A program made the translations under genes and the position numbers. Under the pieces are notes generated by a model. It did not search any database. It worked only from the letters and a program-made list of their open reading frames with translations, and was not told where the DNA came from. Shown one piece after another: positions 1-4,852 of a DNA stretch of 5,203 nucleotides (position 1 is the first letter of the stretch; each line of letters begins with the position of its first letter). The DNA comes from an uncultured Clostridia bacterium. GTDB taxonomy: Bacteria; Bacillota; Clostridia; TANB77; CAG-508. Location of the stretch: positions 1 to 5,203 of the forward strand of contig CANQJY010000063.1 of NCBI GenBank assembly GCA_947624365.1, in the 5' to 3' direction.

Positions 1-53
1 AATACAGAATTCATTCCTCTTTAATTGCATAATTAACTAAATCTAAAAAGTGT
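1..53 (-). other. Short region after the unknown gene, possible start of a further gene
   Basis: This stretch follows the stop of the 159-residue gene and reaches the window edge. No convincing terminator is present, so transcription probably continues leftwards. An open frame begins at an ATG at 28-30 (MQLKRNEF...) and stays open to the edge, but it has no ribosome binding site. A second ATG at 12-14 is preceded directly by AGAGGA with no spacer, which is too close for a normal start. Either could begin a fourth operon gene, but too few bases are visible to call one. Confidence 0.2.
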
Positions 54-533
54 CTAACTTTTTGGGTTCAGTTCATAATCAGGATAGCGACCATTTCTAT
101 CCTCAATATAAAAACTATTAGAAACAATTTTTCCATTTACGGTATAAATATTTGTAATTGTTTCAAATTCTTTATACATCATTATCATAAATTCTTTAAT
201 AATAAATGCTTTTTTTTGTTCAGTATTCAAAGAAATATTTTTAAAATTTCTATAATCATTAATCATATAATAATTTAGATCTTTTTCCTTAAAATCATAC
301 TTAGCATAAATAGAATGGTATTTATCTAGTTTTTTAAATGCTTTAATGTTATTTTCTAAATTATATATGAATTTATCTAACATATTTAAAGCATTTTCAT
401 AACCTACTATAGGTTCTATATAACTAGTTTTATCAAATAAAAAACTAATCACAAATACTTTTAAAAGACTTTCTGGATTAGTCTTAATAAAAAAGCTTTC
501 TAATTTCTTTGCTATTAAAATTTTATCTATCAT
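54..533 (-). CDS. Hypothetical protein, third gene of the AAA+/VWA operon
   Basis: I do not recognise the family of this 159-residue protein. It is rich in Lys, Phe, Tyr, Ile and Asn, has no signal peptide and no full-length membrane segment. There is only a short hydrophobic stretch near residues 22-33 (SLLKVFVISFLF), better read as a buried helix. Much of residues 1-130 looks helical, followed by a short polar, Tyr- and Asn-containing tail. No Walker, zinc-binding or nuclease motif is visible. The ATG start is supported by AGGAG at 542-546, 8 bases upstream. It lies 44 bases after the VWA gene on the same strand with no terminator between them, so it is very likely co-transcribed with the AAA+ and VWA genes. 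By position it could be a substrate, adaptor or effector of that machine, but this is inference from context only. Confidence 0.8.
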   Translation of the reverse strand: MIDKILIAKKLESFFIKTNPESLLKVFVISFLFDKTSYIEPIVGYENALNMLDKFIYNLENNIKAFKKLDKYHSIYAKYDFKEKDLNYYMINDYRNFKNISLNTEQKKAFIIKEFMIMMYKEFETITNIYTVNGKIVSNSFYIEDRNGRYPDYELNPKS

Positions 534-541
534 ACTTTTAA

Positions 542-573
542 CTCCTGTTAATCATTATAATCCATACCATCAT
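542..573 (-). repeat. Direct repeat copy 1, VWA gene end and RBS of the next gene
   Basis: This stretch of about 32 bases between the VWA stop and the next gene matches 1990-2018, the end of the AAA+ gene plus the VWA ribosome binding site. The two differ by one substitution and one 3-base indel, and the core AATCCATACCATCAT (559-573, plus strand) is identical to 2004-2018. Read in the VWA frame past its stops, it encodes NDGMDYND and then a third stop. The AAA+ protein ends NDDGMDFD. The segment also carries AGGAG, which serves the downstream gene. Confidence 0.8.
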
Positions 574-577
574 TTTA

Positions 578-1981
578 CTAATAGTCATCATAATCATCTG
601 GTTCATAATCGCCTTGCTCATAATCGTCTTGCTCATAATCATCTTGCTCATAATCATCTTGCTCATAATCATCTTGCTCATAATCATCTTGTTCATTGTT
701 ATTATAGTATTGTCTATCCTCATATTGCTCTAAAGTAGGATTTCCATCCATTGATACATCATATACAAGTTCAGGATTATAATAGCATAATTTAGGTTTA
801 ACCCAATTATGTAATGTTGGATCTTCCCATGGATATCTATCCTCAGTACATAAAAAATATGGTATTTTATCTTTTTGGCATAGATTAGCCATTTCGCAAA
901 TAGAAGATAAGCCATCAAAATCAGCAAGTATTACAGAAAATTCAGCTTCATTAGCCATTTTTGCCGCAGTTTGTGGAGTAGGGCAAGCTATTTTATTTAC
1001 TTTCCCAACATTATAACTTTCTAATGTTTTTCTAGTTCCATAATATTCATCTTCAACCATATCTCTTTGATAAAATCCGTTTCCACAAGCTGCAATATAA
1101 CATTCATAACCTTGTCTTTCAAGCATACTAATAACTTCTGGAATAAGTTCGTTCAATATTTTATTAGAACCACAACCATAAACTCCTGATGTATCAATAA
1201 AAAACTGAACATATCTTGCATCTTTTAAATCGTATTTATCCCCTAATAATCTATAATTTTGATGTTTTAACATATGACCAAGCATTTGCTTTTTATCATA
1301 AGTTTCTGAACCATCTTGTTTATCTATTCCAGCATGCTGAGCTGCAATTTTTTTTATAATTTCAAATATGTATTTTTTTAAATATTCCTGCTTATTTTGG
1401 CTTTTAAAATCATCTTGTTTTTTCTTTTTTTCTTCAAATAATTTTTCAACGGCTTGTTGTAAATTTTCTGGAGTAGTTTTAGGTTTGTTTTTACTTGGAT
1501 TGCTACCTTCTGTTGTCATAAAATAGTCTCCATCTTGTTCTTCTTCTAATTTTTTTTCTTCACTTTTATCTTTTTTAGAATCTTTTTTGGGTAAAGAACC
1601 TTTTGAAGAAGTTTTTTTATCATCTAATTCTTTCTTTTCTTCATTAGAAGTTAGTTCATCTCCATGCCCTAAACCAACACCTTTGCCATTTTCACCAGTA
1701 TTTTTCGTTTTTGAACTTTTATTCTTTTTGTCTGAATTTTCGCCATTATCTATTGAATTAGGAGAATTTTTTATTTCTTTAGATGCTTCATCTCCACCGT
1801 GAGTATCTTCTGTCATTTTAGAGATAGCAGGTGCAATTTCTTGTGTTTTTGGAGCATCTTCTGATGATTCAATAGGATTATTTTCTTTGTCATCTTCTTG
1901 TGTTTTTTGTTGCTCTTTCTTTCTTATAGCTTGTTGTTCTAGTTCGGCAAATATTCTATTAATATCATATTGCAAAGCCAT
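578..1981 (-). CDS. VWA-like domain protein with charged linker and acidic C-terminal repeats
   Basis: This 467-residue protein is the probable adaptor partner of the upstream AAA+ ATPase. Residues 1-25 look like an amphipathic helix, a possible docking element. Residues about 26-200 are low-complexity and rich in Lys, Glu, Ser and Asp, predicted disordered. Residues about 200-415 form the folded part. It has a VWA-like first strand, VQFFIDTSGVYG (D263, S265), and a later strand VILADFDG (D354, D356) resembling the VWA xxDG loop. The usual DxSxS metal site is incomplete: position 267 is Val, not Ser. Residues 430-464 are EQDDY-type repeats. The ATG start has AGGAGG at 1989-1994 with a 7-base spacer and follows the AAA+ stop by 14 bases. 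The layout of acidic linker then VWA recalls CobT-like and MoxR-associated proteins. No cobaltochelatase large subunit is visible here. VWA identity rests on motif reading and partner context. Confidence 0.75.
   Translation of the reverse strand: MALQYDINRIFAELEQQAIRKKEQQKTQEDDKENNPIESSEDAPKTQEIAPAISKMTEDTHGGDEASKEIKNSPNSIDNGENSDKKNKSSKTKNTGENGKGVGLGHGDELTSNEEKKELDDKKTSSKGSLPKKDSKKDKSEEKKLEEEQDGDYFMTTEGSNPSKNKPKTTPENLQQAVEKLFEEKKKKQDDFKSQNKQEYLKKYIFEIIKKIAAQHAGIDKQDGSETYDKKQMLGHMLKHQNYRLLGDKYDLKDARYVQFFIDTSGVYGCGSNKILNELIPEVISMLERQGYECYIAACGNGFYQRDMVEDEYYGTRKTLESYNVGKVNKIACPTPQTAAKMANEAEFSVILADFDGLSSICEMANLCQKDKIPYFLCTEDRYPWEDPTLHNWVKPKLCYYNPELVYDVSMDGNPTLEQYEDRQYYNNNEQDDYEQDDYEQDDYEQDDYEQDDYEQGDYEPDDYDDY
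590..694 (-). repeat. Seven tandem 15-bp units coding for EQDDY
   Basis: Seven in-frame 15-base units lie at the 3' end of the VWA gene: 590-604, 605-619, 620-634, 635-649, 650-664, 665-679 and 680-694. The plus-strand consensus is ATAATCATCTTGCTC. They encode five EQDDY units, then EQGDY and EPDDY, and a final DDY before the stop. The three units at 635-679 are identical in DNA, while those near the stop have diverged. Because the unit is a multiple of three, copy-number change would lengthen or shorten an acidic, tyrosine-bearing tail without a frameshift. Confidence 0.95.
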
Positions 1982-1989
1982 ACTTAATC

Positions 1990-2018
1990 CTCCTATTAAT
2001 CAAAATCCATACCATCAT
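1990..2018 (-). repeat. Direct repeat copy 2, AAA+ gene end and RBS of the VWA gene
   Basis: This is the second copy of the repeat found at 542-573. It covers the last codons of the AAA+ gene (DDGMDFD), its TAA stop and most of the AGGAGG site that serves the VWA gene. Here the coding part is translated, unlike in the other copy, where two stop codons come first. Confidence 0.8.
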
Positions 2019-3306
2019 CATTGCCATATTCTGAATCTATTTCGTATTTTTCTTGTTCTATTTTGTGTTCTTCTTGTCCTAAGTAGTGTTCTAAAGTATT
2101 ATCTGTTGAAGAATCTAAGTAAATATATGTTGAACCTCTATTCATGGCTATTCTATACATTCTATCTCCATCAATTTTTATTCCAAATCTAGTTCCATCT
2201 CTTTTACTTTTATTTCCTGCCCATATAATATTTTCTGATTCTATTTCATCATTTGATAATTCATGAGCAAACCAACCTCTATAAGCTACATCAGATAATC
2301 CATAGTTTCTGAGTAATTCTAATTGATATATATTTCTTATAGTTACATATATATTTTCTGATCTACCATAATAATTATCTTCTTCTTTAGATTCAAATTC
2401 AAATTTTTCACCAGAGTTCATTAACAGATTAACCCATAATGGAACTACATTAGAATTAATCTTACTTAAATTAATTTGACAAATTTCCAAATCTGGTAAA
2501 TCAATCTCTAATTTTTCGCTTTCCAATTCTTCCAAATGTTGCAAATCTGCTAAAGACATTACATCTAATTCATCTAAGTTAATATATTGAGATAAAGCTT
2601 CCTCATCTATTTCTGTTCCTAAAATTTCTAGATCTTCAATGTATTGTCTGGCTTGTCTTATAGAAAAATTAGGACACTTATCATAAATATAACCTAAATA
2701 GTGATTTTCAGGTAAACCTAATATTTCTAAAAATAAATCCTTACTTGGTCTAGGAACTTCAACCCTTTTACTTCTATTTATTAATGCTTCATCTATTTCT
2801 CTTTTGTCATTCGATGTAATAAAAGTATAGATTGGAAATTTTCCTTTTTCATATGTATCCGTACCAGTTGTTAATCTTCCATTTTCCAAAAAATCTAATA
2901 GAAAAGAATCAACTTCAGGTCTTGCTTTATCTAATTCATCTATAATAAGAACTACTGGACTTTTTTGAGATTGTTGTAATGCTTGTAATAATATACCTGC
3001 TTTAATTGAACTCTCTGCATCTTGTTTCATTACACCTTCAATATTAACATCATATTGAAAATTTTCTGTTCCCATTCTAGGAAAACATTGTACAAATTTT
3101 TCATCAGCATCTATCATTTTAGAAAATGTTTCAGCTAAAAAAGTTTTTCCTGCTCCAGATTTTCCTTGTAATAATAGTGTTGGAATACTTTTTTTATCTT
3201 TTTTTCCTGATGCTTCAAATAATAGTACTATTTTGGCTAAATCTTCTGATGCAAAATAGCCTAAATCTTTTAATCTTTGTTGAGCTTCTTGTATTTTTTC
3301 TGACAT
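1996..3306 (-). CDS. MoxR/CobS-like AAA+ ATPase
   Basis: This 436-residue ATPase is probably the motor of the operon. The AAA+ core fills residues about 15-230. It has Walker A GKSGAGKT (48-55), Walker B VVLIIDELDK with D123 and E124, and a sensor 1 strand ending TSN (N166). Candidate arginine-finger residues lie in INRSKR (R178, R181), and a sensor 2-like SIRQAR is at 215-220. The DELDKARPEVDSFLLDFLENG run and the single-core architecture fit the MoxR/CobS/dynein-related group. Residues about 265-410 form an extra domain I do not recognise, followed by an acidic tail ending DDGMDFD. I chose the ATG at 3304-3306 because AAGGAGT (3314-3320) lies 7 bases upstream. An in-frame ATG 13 codons earlier sits in a palindrome and has no binding site. 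It is the first gene of the operon, 14 bases ahead of the VWA gene. MoxR-type enzymes remodel or load proteins with VWA partners; the substrate here is unknown. Confidence 0.9.
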   Translation of the reverse strand: MSEKIQEAQQRLKDLGYFASEDLAKIVLLFEASGKKDKKSIPTLLLQGKSGAGKTFLAETFSKMIDADEKFVQCFPRMGTENFQYDVNIEGVMKQDAESSIKAGILLQALQQSQKSPVVLIIDELDKARPEVDSFLLDFLENGRLTTGTDTYEKGKFPIYTFITSNDKREIDEALINRSKRVEVPRPSKDLFLEILGLPENHYLGYIYDKCPNFSIRQARQYIEDLEILGTEIDEEALSQYINLDELDVMSLADLQHLEELESEKLEIDLPDLEICQINLSKINSNVVPLWVNLLMNSGEKFEFESKEEDNYYGRSENIYVTIRNIYQLELLRNYGLSDVAYRGWFAHELSNDEIESENIIWAGNKSKRDGTRFGIKIDGDRMYRIAMNRGSTYIYLDSSTDNTLEHYLGQEEHKIEQEKYEIDSEYGNDDGMDFD

Positions 3307-3313
3307 ATTTACA

Positions 3314-3320
3314 ACTCCTT
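3314..3320 (-). promoter_or_regulatory. Ribosome binding site deciding the AAA+ start
   Basis: AAGGAGT lies 7 bases before the ATG at 3304-3306. It fixes the start at MSEKIQEAQQ rather than at the upstream in-frame ATG at 3343-3345. Confidence 0.85.
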
Positions 3321-3322
3321 TT

Positions 3323-3345
3323 ATGTTTACTATTTTAGTAAACAT
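3323..3345 (-). promoter_or_regulatory. Perfect palindrome in the leader of the AAA+ operon
   Basis: ATGTTTACTA and TAGTAAACAT are perfect 10-base arms around a TTT centre. The site lies downstream of the predicted transcription start and ends 2 bases before the Shine-Dalgarno sequence. It could be a repressor operator (roadblock position) or an RNA hairpin next to the ribosome binding site. The short loop and symmetry suit a dimeric repressor. No regulator family is recognised from the motif. Confidence 0.6.
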
Positions 3346-3380
3346 GTTCTATATTTTAGAAATAAATCCATTTCGCAATA

Positions 3381-3409
3381 ATCATATCATAGCAATACAA
3401 AAATAACAA
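3381..3409 (-). promoter_or_regulatory. Sigma-A-type promoter of the AAA+/VWA operon
   Basis: The -35 box TTGTTA is at 3404-3409 and the -10 box TATGAT at 3381-3386, with exactly 17 bases between. TGA just before the -10 box gives an extended -10. Transcription should start near 3374, giving a leader of about 68 bases that contains the palindrome at 3323-3345. Confidence 0.75.
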
Positions 3410-3498
3410 TCCAAATCAAATATGTTTTATTGATTAAAGTAATAGCAAAAGATTATTATGCAAGTATGTTTATATAATTTTTAAATTTGTAGAAAACG

Positions 3499-3533
3499 AA
3501 TTTTATTATTAGATTTCTTATAGTAATAAAATT
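3499..3533. repeat. Inverted repeat, 10-base arms
   Basis: AATTTTATTA (3499-3508) is mirrored by TAATAAAATT (3524-3533) around a 15-base loop. The arms contain only A and T, so chance occurrence in this AT-rich gap is quite possible. Confidence 0.45.
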
Positions 3534-3545
3534 GCTAGAATAAAA

Positions 3546-3574
3546 AGTAATTTACACAATATCAGCAAATTACT
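3546..3574. repeat. Inverted repeat, 8-base arms
   Basis: AGTAATTT (3546-3553) is mirrored by AAATTACT (3567-3574) around a 13-base loop. No run of T follows on either strand, so it is not a normal terminator. Its role is unknown. Confidence 0.4.
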
Positions 3575-3613
3575 ATGATTTTGAAAGAAAATTTTAAAAA
3601 AATGTTAAAATAT

Positions 3614-3676
3614 AAAAAAAGCCTTAGGAATATTTTTAATAAAAATTGTTCTTATTAAAAATACTTACTCCTAAGG
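3614..3676 (-). terminator. Long intrinsic terminator after rpmE
   Basis: On the minus strand, CCTTAGGA (3669-3676) pairs with TCCTAAGG (3622-3629). After an asymmetric internal loop (5 bases against 1), a 12-base AT arm at 3652-3663 pairs perfectly with 3631-3642. A run of seven T (3614-3620) follows directly. The stem of about 20 pairs is longer than usual for an intrinsic terminator. It begins 11 bases after the rpmE stop. Confidence 0.9.
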
Positions 3677-3687
3677 ACTGGTTTTTT

Positions 3688-3891
3688 TTAATCTTTAATA
3701 CCATATTTTTTCTTAAATTGTTCAACTCTACCACCAGTTGCTTGGAATTTTTGATTTCCTGTATAGAATGGATGGCATTTTGAGCAAACTTCGACTGACA
3801 TATTCTCTTTTGTTGAACCAACTTTTATAATGTTGCCACAACCACATTTAATTGTAGCTTCTTTGTATTCTGGATGTATTCCTGCTTTCAT
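3688..3891 (-). CDS. rpmE: 50S ribosomal protein L31, zinc-binding type
   Basis: This encodes a 67-residue large-subunit ribosomal protein of normal length for bacterial L31. Diagnostic parts are the N-terminal KAGIHPEY, the central CSKCHPFYTG and the C-terminal GGRVEQFKKKYG. The four zinc ligands of the C+ type are present at C16, C18, C36 and C39, so this is the zinc-containing form rather than the zinc-free paralogue made under zinc shortage. I start at the ATG at 3889-3891, which gives the family-typical MKxGIHP opening. A GTG three codons upstream lies inside the Shine-Dalgarno sequence and is an unlikely start. The gene has its own promoter and terminator, so it is probably expressed alone. 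Its position downstream of rho matches a common Bacillota arrangement, here interrupted by one extra gene. Confidence 0.97.
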   Translation of the reverse strand: MKAGIHPEYKEATIKCGCGNIIKVGSTKENMSVEVCSKCHPFYTGNQKFQATGGRVEQFKKKYGIKD

Positions 3892-3896
3892 TTCTT

Positions 3897-3906
3897 TCAC
3901 CTCTCT
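3897..3906 (-). promoter_or_regulatory. Ribosome binding site of rpmE
   Basis: AGAGAGGTGA contains GAGGTGA, seven contiguous matches to the anti-Shine-Dalgarno consensus. It ends 5 bases before the ATG at 3889-3891. It overlaps the in-frame GTG at 3898-3900, which argues against that codon as start. Confidence 0.85.
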
Positions 3907-3957
3907 TTTATGACTTATCTATATAATTTTTATTTAACTATGTTAGCATGCTTTAAT

Positions 3958-3986
3958 ATAATAACACATTTTTTGGCATAGTTCAA
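3958..3986 (-). promoter_or_regulatory. Sigma-A-type promoter of rpmE
   Basis: The -35 box TTGAAC is at 3981-3986 and the -10 box TATTAT at 3958-3963, with a 17-base spacer and an extended -10 TGT. The predicted start near 3951 gives a leader of about 60 bases. An 8-base palindrome AGCATGCT (3945-3952) sits at the start of transcription; its significance is unclear. Confidence 0.8.
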
Positions 3987-4029
3987 GCAAAAATAAGGTT
4001 TTTTATTAAAAATCCGGTAATTTAATATT

Positions 4030-4069
4030 AAAAAAACCCGAAACTAGATTTTACTCTAAGTTTCGGGCC
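4030..4069 (-). terminator. Intrinsic terminator after the two-module gene
   Basis: On the minus strand CCCGAAACT (4059-4067) pairs with AGTTTCGGG (4037-4045). The stem extends by AGA/TCT past a one-base bulge and is followed by a run of T at 4030-4036. It starts a few bases after the stop codon and separates this gene from the rpmE promoter. Confidence 0.92.
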
Positions 4070-4075
4070 AATATC

Positions 4076-4762
4076 TTAGTCTTCCTGTATGGAATTCTTA
4101 TATTCCTCCATTTCATCTGGAATTCCATAGTCTTCAATGCTCATTTGAGCAAAGTCTTTTTGTGCCATTTTCTGTTCTTCAAGCTTTTGGGTTCTAGTTT
4201 TTTTATCTTTCTTAAACTCCTTCCTCTGCTGTTCCAAATCACTAAAAAAGTCATATACCGAAGAAACAGAGCCGTTATTTCGAAGAGCCTTCAATTTCAG
4301 TTCTCTAACCACCTCATCAGAAACAATTCCCTCAATAATCGCCTTCTTAAGCAATGCATTAAAGAAAGGTGTAGGCATAAGTTCAGCCTTTTTAAAGTAC
4401 GACTGAGGAAATTGCGAGTACGCATACATAGTAGCATATCTTTTTACTGTGGAACGTGAAATTTCGTACTTTTCCCGCTTTTTAAAACTCTCATCATAGG
4501 CATGACGTGACTGAAGAGCACCAGCCTCAGATTCAGAGCCATGAGCAGCATTAAGCTCAGATTTCCGTGCAATTCGCCTAGCGGTATCTTCATCCACAAT
4601 CCATTCTTCAATCGCTACATGAAGAAGCTTGTAAAATGTTCCTTGCGATATACCCTCCTTTTTGCAAAAATATGTCCTTGAACATTCAGCCGGAGAATCA
4701 GCATACTCGTTTGCCAATTCCCAAATCATTCTCCGAGAATAATCATTGAAACGCTTCGACAT
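4076..4762 (-). CDS. Protein with two helix-turn-helix-like modules, function unknown
   Basis: This 228-residue protein belongs to no family I can name. It contains an internal duplication. Residues 31-58 align without gaps to 122-149 with 12 of 28 identical (YF, K, E, F, LL, AI, E, IV). The likeness extends outwards from about 17 to 76 and 110 to 165, with both copies ending in GS. In copy 1, FCKKEGISQGTFYKLLHVAI reads like a helix-turn-helix, so DNA binding is a reasonable inference. Residues 173-228 form a charged, coiled-coil-like tail. No catalytic motif is seen. The start has AAGGAGG 7 bases upstream. It has its own promoter and terminator and lies between rho and rpmE. Its base composition is richer in G+C than its neighbours (about half in 4501-4560), which suggests transfer from another genome. 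Alternatives are an orphan regulator or a mobile-element remnant protein. Confidence 0.85.
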   Translation of the reverse strand: MSKRFNDYSRRMIWELANEYADSPAECSRTYFCKKEGISQGTFYKLLHVAIEEWIVDEDTARRIARKSELNAAHGSESEAGALQSRHAYDESFKKREKYEISRSTVKRYATMYAYSQFPQSYFKKAELMPTPFFNALLKKAIIEGIVSDEVVRELKLKALRNNGSVSSVYDFFSDLEQQRKEFKKDKKTRTQKLEEQKMAQKDFAQMSIEDYGIPDEMEEYKNSIQED

Positions 4763-4769
4763 TACACTT

Positions 4770-4776
4770 CCTCCTT
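4770..4776 (-). promoter_or_regulatory. Strong ribosome binding site of the two-module gene
   Basis: AAGGAGG lies 7 bases before the ATG at 4760-4762, a near-ideal site that fixes the start. Confidence 0.9.
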
Positions 4777-4807
4777 TATCGGTCGGATATATATTAAAAA
4801 AAATTAT

Positions 4808-4821
4808 TTACGTATACATAA
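4808..4821 (-). promoter_or_regulatory. Imperfect palindrome at the -10/start region
   Basis: TTATGTATACGTAA is symmetric except for one base pair (positions 4 and 11), with a GTATAC core. It overlaps the -10 box and the expected transcription start. This is where a repressor operator would act, for example for autoregulation by the encoded helix-turn-helix-like protein. The match is short and could be chance. Confidence 0.3.
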
Positions 4822-4846
4822 TACCATATATTTAGTTATAAGTCAA
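4818..4846 (-). promoter_or_regulatory. Sigma-A-type promoter of the two-module gene
   Basis: The -35 box TTGACT (4841-4846) and -10 box TATTAT (4818-4823) are 17 bases apart, with an extended -10 TGG. It begins 6 bases after the rho stop. No terminator separates it from rho, so read-through from rho may add to expression. Confidence 0.85.
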
Positions 4847-4852
4847 TAAATA

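Larger units (their letters stand above)
3410..3613. other. AT-rich intergenic stretch without a gene
   Basis: This part of the 381-base gap between rpmE and the AAA+ gene contains no credible coding frame and no RNA gene I recognise. It carries two perfect inverted repeats, listed separately. Confidence 0.6.

Noticed and set aside
45..63. Hairpin AAAAAGT/ACTTTTT over the stop of the third gene as a terminator
   Set aside because: The stem has only one G-C pair in seven and overlaps the stop codon. It is too weak to call.
545..580. Programmed read-through of the VWA stop to make the DGMDYND tail
   Set aside because: Two consecutive in-frame stops (TAG TAA) make read-through very unlikely.
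590..694. Repeat array as a CRISPR or iteron array
   Set aside because: Units are 15 bases, contiguous without spacers, and in frame with a coding region, so they are a coding tandem repeat.
1587..1802. Plus-strand open frame opposite the VWA linker
   Set aside because: It is a mirror of the Lys/Glu/Ser-rich coding strand, giving a Phe/Ser/Leu-rich translation, with no RBS or promoter.
578..3306. Cobaltochelatase CobS/CobT assignment
   Set aside because: The architecture is similar, but the VWA metal motif is degenerate, no CobN-like or cobalamin pathway gene is visible, and the similarity does not justify these gene names.
3343..3345. Upstream ATG as the AAA+ start (449 residues)
   Set aside because: It forms one edge of the palindrome and has no ribosome binding site, while the ATG at 3304-3306 has AAGGAGT at ideal distance.
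3898..3900. GTG as the rpmE start (70 residues)
   Set aside because: It lies within the Shine-Dalgarno sequence, and the ATG three codons later gives the typical L31 N-terminus with proper spacing.
4145..4459. Plus-strand 104-residue frame opposite the two-module gene
   Set aside because: It is antisense to a gene with strong start, promoter, internal duplication and terminator, and has no features of its own.
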